In this document: positions 6,043-9,619 of the stretch, in pieces | Position numbering within the stretch: position 1 is the stretch's first letter | Layout: each line of letters opens with the position of its first letter | Source: an uncultured Porphyromonadaceae bacterium | GTDB lineage: Bacteria > Bacteroidota > Bacteroidia > Bacteroidales > Muribaculaceae | Direction of reading: 5' to 3' | DNA: 9,619 nucleotides | NCBI GenBank assembly: GCA_900551515.1 | Contig: URWH01000059.1 | Location: 1-9,619 of the forward strand | Position numbers and translations under genes: made by a program | The notes under the pieces: generated by a model | Database searches by the model: none | What the model saw: the letters and a program-made list of their open reading frames with translations, nothing else | Told to the model about the DNA's origin: nothing

Positions 6043-8409
6043 TCATAGGAACATCAGGCTGACGCGGTAGACGGCGAAGGCTACGAGCCATGCGACCAGC
6101 GTGTTGTAGACCACGGTGAATGCGCCGTAGCGCCAGCTGCCCGTCTCTTTGACGATTGCCGTGACGGTGGCGATGCAGGGGCAGTAGAGCAGGATGAAAA
6201 TCATGAAAGCGAGAGCCGAAGCCTTGTTGAAATCAGGTTGGCCGGTTTCGGGATTCGGTGCAGTGATGCGTGCCGAAAGCGTGGCGTCGGTGGCTTCCTC
6301 GTCGCCGGTGTAGAGAACGCCGAGCGTAGATACGACAATCTCCTTGGCCGGGATGCCGGCAAGCGCGGCCACACTGGCACGCCAGCTGAAGCCGACAGGT
6401 TCCATGACCGGCGTTATGGCTTTGCCCATCATCTCAAGGTAGGAGTCATGCTGTTGTCCGTCGGACTCGTCGTGGCTGCTCAGTGGGAAATAGTTGAGCG
6501 CCCACACGATGATGCTCGCCACGAGGATGACACCGCCCATCTTCTTGAGATACTGCTCGCCTTTGCCCCACATGTGGCGCAGCGATGACTTGACCGTAGG
6601 GATGCGGTAAGGGGGGAGCTCCATGACAAACGGTGTTTCGTCGGCTTTGAAATAGAACTTTCGCAACAGTGTGGAGGTGATCATCGCCACGAGGATGCCG
6701 GTGAGATAGATGCCGAGGAAGACGAGGGCGGCATGGCTTTCGAAGAAAGTGCCGACCAGCAACACGTAGATGGGCAGACGTGCCGAGCACGACATGAAAG
6801 GATTGATGAGGATGGTGATGATGCGGCTACTGCGGCTCTCGATGCTTCGCGATGACATGATGGCGGGCACATTGCATCCGAAGCCCATGACAAGCGGTAT
6901 GAACGATTTGCCGTGCAGGCCAATGCGGTGCATCAGCTTGTCCATGATGAAGGCGGCACGGGCCATATAGCCTGAATCTTCCATCCATGAGATGCAGAAA
7001 TAAAGGATGAGGATGTTGGGGAGGAAGACGATGACACCGCCTACGCCGCCGATGATGCCGTCGGCAATCAGGTCCTTCAAAGCGCCCTCAGGCATATACT
7101 GTTGGACGACACCACCGATCCATTTGACGATCGACTCGATCCAGTCCATCGGATAGGAACCTACCTCAAATGTGAGCCAGAAAACGGCAAACATGATCAA
7201 CAGGAAGAGCGGGAATCCGAACAGCTTGTTGGTGACGATGGAGTCGATGAAGTGAGTCTCGGCGTCGGCATCGCCTTCGCCTTTTACGAGAGTTTCGGCC
7301 AGAGCGCCTGCGATGAAGCCGTATTTCTCGCCGGCTATGGCCGAGGTGATGTCCTCGTTGCGGAGCTTCTCGATGCGTTTTACCTCCTCATCGCGCCGCG
7401 CCAGAATGGCCTTGGCGCCGGGGCTTTCACTTATATATTTCTCGACTTCCGCATCGCCTTCAAGCAGCTTGATGGCAAGATAGCGGGGTGAGAAATGGCT
7501 GCCGACGCCGGTGTCGGCTTTGATCATATTCTTGATGATGTTGACCGACGACTCGATGTCGGGACCGAGGTTGACGTGGACGTGGCGCACGGCTTTGTGG
7601 CTGTCCTCATAGACGTCGATGACGGTGCGCCAAAGGTCGTCGGTGCCCTTGCCGGTGCGTGACACCGTGGGCACGGCCGGGACGCCGATCATCTGGCCGA
7701 GCAGATTGTAATCGAGTTTGTCGTCGCTCTGCTCCAGTTCGTCGAACATGTTGAGGTCGATGACCATCTTGCGGTCCATGTCGATCAGTTCGGTGGTGAG
7801 ATAGAGGTTGCGTTCGAGATTGGATGCCACCACCACATTGATGATTACGTCGGGCGTCTCGTCCTTGAGGTAGCGACGCACATAAAGCTCTTCGGGCGAA
7901 TAGCTGTCGAGCGAATAAGTGCCGGGCAGGTCGACGATGTTGATCTTGTAGTCGCCGAAGCGGAACGAGCCCTTTTTGGCATCGACGGTGACGCCGCTGT
8001 AGTTGCCTACGTGCTCGTGAGCGCCTGAAGCGCGGTTGAAGAGTGATGTCTTGCCGCAGTTCGGGTTGCCTATGAGAGCGACGTTGATGGTGTGTCGGCG
8101 TTCGTTGAACTCCTCGTTGGGTGAGGGAGAATCGCTTTCAATCGTTCCGCGCGATGACGGGATGCCATCGCTGTTTTTGGCTTCGGCCAGAGGAATAACT
8201 TCGATAAGGGCTGCTTCGGAACGGCGCAGCGACACTTCATAGTCGAGGATGCGGTATTTGATAGGGTCGCGCAGCGGAGCGTGTAGAAGCACCGTGACCT
8301 CACGGCCCTTGATAAATCCCATCTCCATAAGGCGTTTGCGAAAGGCGCCGTGGCCAAGGATTTTGACCACTTTGCATTGTTCGCCGGTTGCAAGATCGCT
8401 TAATCTCAT
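6043..8409 (-). CDS. feoB: FeoA-FeoB fusion, ferrous iron transporter
   Basis: A 788-residue inner-membrane Fe(II) transporter with FeoA fused to the N-terminus of FeoB. Residues 1-75 are an SH3-like FeoA domain (LGHGAFRKRLMEMGFIKG, DPIKYRI..YEVSLRRSEA). Residues 76-106 are a polar Ser/Pro/Glu linker. The G domain follows: G1 GNPNCGKTS (114-122), G3 DLPG (160-163), G4 NMFD (220-223) and G5-like SRTGKG (250-255), then the helical GDI-like domain to about 380. The membrane part has two Gate-type repeats containing GFGCNVPAIM (509-518, Cys512) and YCPCIATV (742-749), the conserved cysteine-bearing segments proposed to line the iron path. Length and motifs are complete. The start ATG at 8409 begins with MRLSDL, typical of FeoA. 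It converges on mutS2 with 8 nt between stop codons and no clear terminator. It has its own promoter; control by iron is likely in general, but no clear Fur box is seen. Confidence 0.96.
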   Translation of the reverse strand: MRLSDLATGEQCKVVKILGHGAFRKRLMEMGFIKGREVTVLLHAPLRDPIKYRILDYEVSLRRSEAALIEVIPLAEAKNSDGIPSSRGTIESDSPSPNEEFNERRHTINVALIGNPNCGKTSLFNRASGAHEHVGNYSGVTVDAKKGSFRFGDYKINIVDLPGTYSLDSYSPEELYVRRYLKDETPDVIINVVVASNLERNLYLTTELIDMDRKMVIDLNMFDELEQSDDKLDYNLLGQMIGVPAVPTVSRTGKGTDDLWRTVIDVYEDSHKAVRHVHVNLGPDIESSVNIIKNMIKADTGVGSHFSPRYLAIKLLEGDAEVEKYISESPGAKAILARRDEEVKRIEKLRNEDITSAIAGEKYGFIAGALAETLVKGEGDADAETHFIDSIVTNKLFGFPLFLLIMFAVFWLTFEVGSYPMDWIESIVKWIGGVVQQYMPEGALKDLIADGIIGGVGGVIVFLPNILILYFCISWMEDSGYMARAAFIMDKLMHRIGLHGKSFIPLVMGFGCNVPAIMSSRSIESRSSRIITILINPFMSCSARLPIYVLLVGTFFESHAALVFLGIYLTGILVAMITSTLLRKFYFKADETPFVMELPPYRIPTVKSSLRHMWGKGEQYLKKMGGVILVASIIVWALNYFPLSSHDESDGQQHDSYLEMMGKAITPVMEPVGFSWRASVAALAGIPAKEIVVSTLGVLYTGDEEATDATLSARITAPNPETGQPDFNKASALAFMIFILLYCPCIATVTAIVKETGSWRYGAFTVVYNTLVAWLVAFAVYRVSLMFL

Positions 8410-8432
8410 AGTAGTGTTTGGTTATACGGGTG

Positions 8433-8464
8433 CAAAGATGCGAATTTTACATGAATTAATCAAA
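8433..8464 (-). promoter_or_regulatory. Probable promoter of feoAB
   Basis: On the minus strand TTTG (8464-8461) is followed by 20 nt and CATCTTTG (8440-8433), one base from TAnnTTTG. The predicted leader to ATG 8409 is about 17 nt. AT-rich sequence just upstream (8465-8490) includes an imperfect palindrome around TTATTTTAAATAA that could bind a regulator, but this is speculative. Confidence 0.5.
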
Positions 8465-8505
8465 TGCTATTTAGAATTATTTTAAATAACGTGGATGATA
8501 AAAAG

Positions 8506-8556
8506 CGATAAAAAACGACGGCACCGGCAAATCAGTGGGATCTGCCGGTGCCGTCG
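8506..8556 (-). terminator. Strong intrinsic terminator after the pullulanase gene
   Basis: A perfect 14-bp stem, CGACGGCACCGGCA (8516-8529) with TGCCGGTGCCGTCG (8543-8556), closes a 13-nt loop. Read on the minus strand it is followed by TTTTTTATC and starts 18 nt after the pullulanase stop codon. This insulates feoAB from the upstream gene. Confidence 0.9.
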
Positions 8557-8574
8557 GTATGGGATGCGGATGTG

Positions 8575-9618
8575 TCAGCGGGTGAGGATCAGGGCGCTGC
8601 GTGGAGCGACGGTGATTTTGCCGCCGTCGAACCGGCGCAGACCGTCGGCGCTGATGGTGGCATCGTCGGCGATGACGGTCCATTTGCCGCGTTTCACCTT
8701 AAGCTGATAGGGCTTGTCGGAACCGTTGTAGACGATTTTTATCTCCTTGGCATCATCGGCTGAGGCATTGTTGAAGATGCTGTAGGACACCACGTTGGGT
8801 GCGGAGACCTTGTCGAATACAATGTTTTTGGCGATATCCTCGGCCGATGTCATGCGCAGCGACGGATGCATTTTTCGGAAAGCGATGAGCTGCTGATAGT
8901 AGTTGAACAGATCGGCATTCTTCTCCTTGAGAGTCCAGTCGATGGCGTTGATGGAATCGGGCGACTTGTAGCTGTTGTGAACGCCCTTTTTGTTGCGGAA
9001 CACCTCCTCGCCGGCGAACATGAACGGAGTGCCCTGCAAGGTGAAGACGATTGTCTGGGCGAGCTTGGCGGCGCGGATGCGGTCGGCTTCAGTAGAGCCG
9101 GGCATCGAGGCGGCCAGTTTGTCGGTGAGGCAGAGGTCGTCGTGGCACGACACATAGTTGATGATCTGGGTGGGGGAGGCGGCGTAGGGGAAACGCGAGT
9201 TGGCGCCTTTGGAATAGTCGACTTGCGGATGGGCTGTCGAAGCCACGACGCCGATCTTCACGGTCTCTTCCAGGCCCGGCTTGCCGGTGGCGAAGCCGCG
9301 GTCGTCGGCCTTGCTGTAGTGCCCCTTGACAGCATCGCGGATATCGTCGCTGAAGACGGCGATGCCCGTCATGTGGCTGACGTTTTCCTTAAGGGCGCGG
9401 TCGGCAACGGGGAGGGGAGAGTCGCCGGCGGTCCAGCCTTCGCCGTAGATGATTATGTTGGGGTTGATCTTGCGGAGCTCCTCAGCCACGAGGTTCATCG
9501 TCTCGATGTCGTGGATGGCCATGAGGTCGAAGCGGAAGCCGTCGATGTGATATTCTTTGGCCCAGTATTTCACGGAGTTGACGATGAAGTCGCGCATCTG
9601 TGCGCGTTCCGAGGCTGT
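8575..9618 (-). CDS. pulA: Type I pullulanase (GH13 debranching enzyme), C-terminal part, start outside window
   Basis: 347 residues of the C-terminal half of a type I pullulanase, which hydrolyses alpha-1,6 branch points in pullulan, starch limit dextrins or glycogen. The fragment opens with TASERAQM, directly before the conserved regions. Region II is DGFRFDLM with the nucleophile Asp at fragment residue 31; region III is IYGEGW with the acid/base Glu at 60; region IV is NYVSCHDD with the His-Asp pair at 159-160. All three catalytic residues are therefore present. FMFAGEE and the C-terminal beta-sandwich ending ITVAPRSALILTR follow. The open frame continues to the window edge, so ATG 9597 is internal, not the start. 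The N-terminal domains and any signal peptide are off-window, so periplasmic/surface versus cytoplasmic location cannot be told. It ends at a strong terminator. GH13 family is sure, and type I pullulanase is very likely from the YHIDGFRFDLMAIHDIETM context. Confidence 0.93.
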   Translation of the reverse strand, partial: TASERAQMRDFIVNSVKYWAKEYHIDGFRFDLMAIHDIETMNLVAEELRKINPNIIIYGEGWTAGDSPLPVADRALKENVSHMTGIAVFSDDIRDAVKGHYSKADDRGFATGKPGLEETVKIGVVASTAHPQVDYSKGANSRFPYAASPTQIINYVSCHDDLCLTDKLAASMPGSTEADRIRAAKLAQTIVFTLQGTPFMFAGEEVFRNKKGVHNSYKSPDSINAIDWTLKEKNADLFNYYQQLIAFRKMHPSLRMTSAEDIAKNIVFDKVSAPNVVSYSIFNNASADDAKEIKIVYNGSDKPYQLKVKRGKWTVIADDATISADGLRRFDGGKITVAPRSALILTR

Positions 9619-9619
9619 T

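Noticed and set aside
8465..8490. Fur box upstream of feoAB
   Set aside because: There is an AT-rich imperfect palindrome, but it does not match a GATAATGATAATCATTATC-type site well enough to call.

Overview
The window looks like a chromosomal core region of a GC-rich member of the Bacteroidales, most likely Muribaculaceae. That placement is an inference from protein style, gene order and promoter style; no rRNA or other taxonomic marker is present. Supporting signs are the gene run DUF2520 protein / KdsC-like HAD phosphatase / Maf, the MutS2 N-terminus starting MIYP..FE.KIGF, a FeoA-FeoB fusion, weak Shine-Dalgarno sequences, and promoters of the Bacteroidetes type (TTTG about 19-20 nt upstream of TAnnTTTG).

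Layout. Positions 2-1435 (+) hold a tight three-gene run: the 3' end of a Rossmann/DUF2520 gene, a KdsC-like phosphatase (14-nt overlap), and the Maf nucleotide pyrophosphatase. A conserved but uncharacterised protein with ATP-grasp-like motifs runs convergently (1396-2427, -) and its 3' end overlaps maf by 40 nt. Positions 2428-2886 have no gene. Most of this gap is a 349-bp non-coding element bounded by 36-bp inverted repeats (32/36 matching), with a third diverged copy of the end inside it, so it resembles a MITE or IS remnant. Next to it lies the terminator of a six-TM DUF308/HdeD-like gene (2887-3444, -). A short divergent promoter region follows, then mutS2 (3597-6034, +), which is split into two ORFs joined at an ATGA stop/start overlap. 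feoAB (6043-8409, -) converges on mutS2 with 8 nt between the stop codons. Upstream of feoAB are its promoter and a strong terminator belonging to the last gene, the 3' end of a type I pullulanase (8575-9618, -), which runs off the window.

The genes are mostly unrelated housekeeping functions: LPS Kdo synthesis, nucleotide-pool cleaning, recombination or ribosome rescue, ferrous iron uptake, and alpha-glucan debranching. I do not see a defence system, prophage, CRISPR array or other clear novel system. The points most worth a second look are the split mutS2 with its coupled ORFs, the small inverted-repeat element, the use of the element's end as part of a neighbouring promoter, and the uncharacterised ATP-grasp-like protein.
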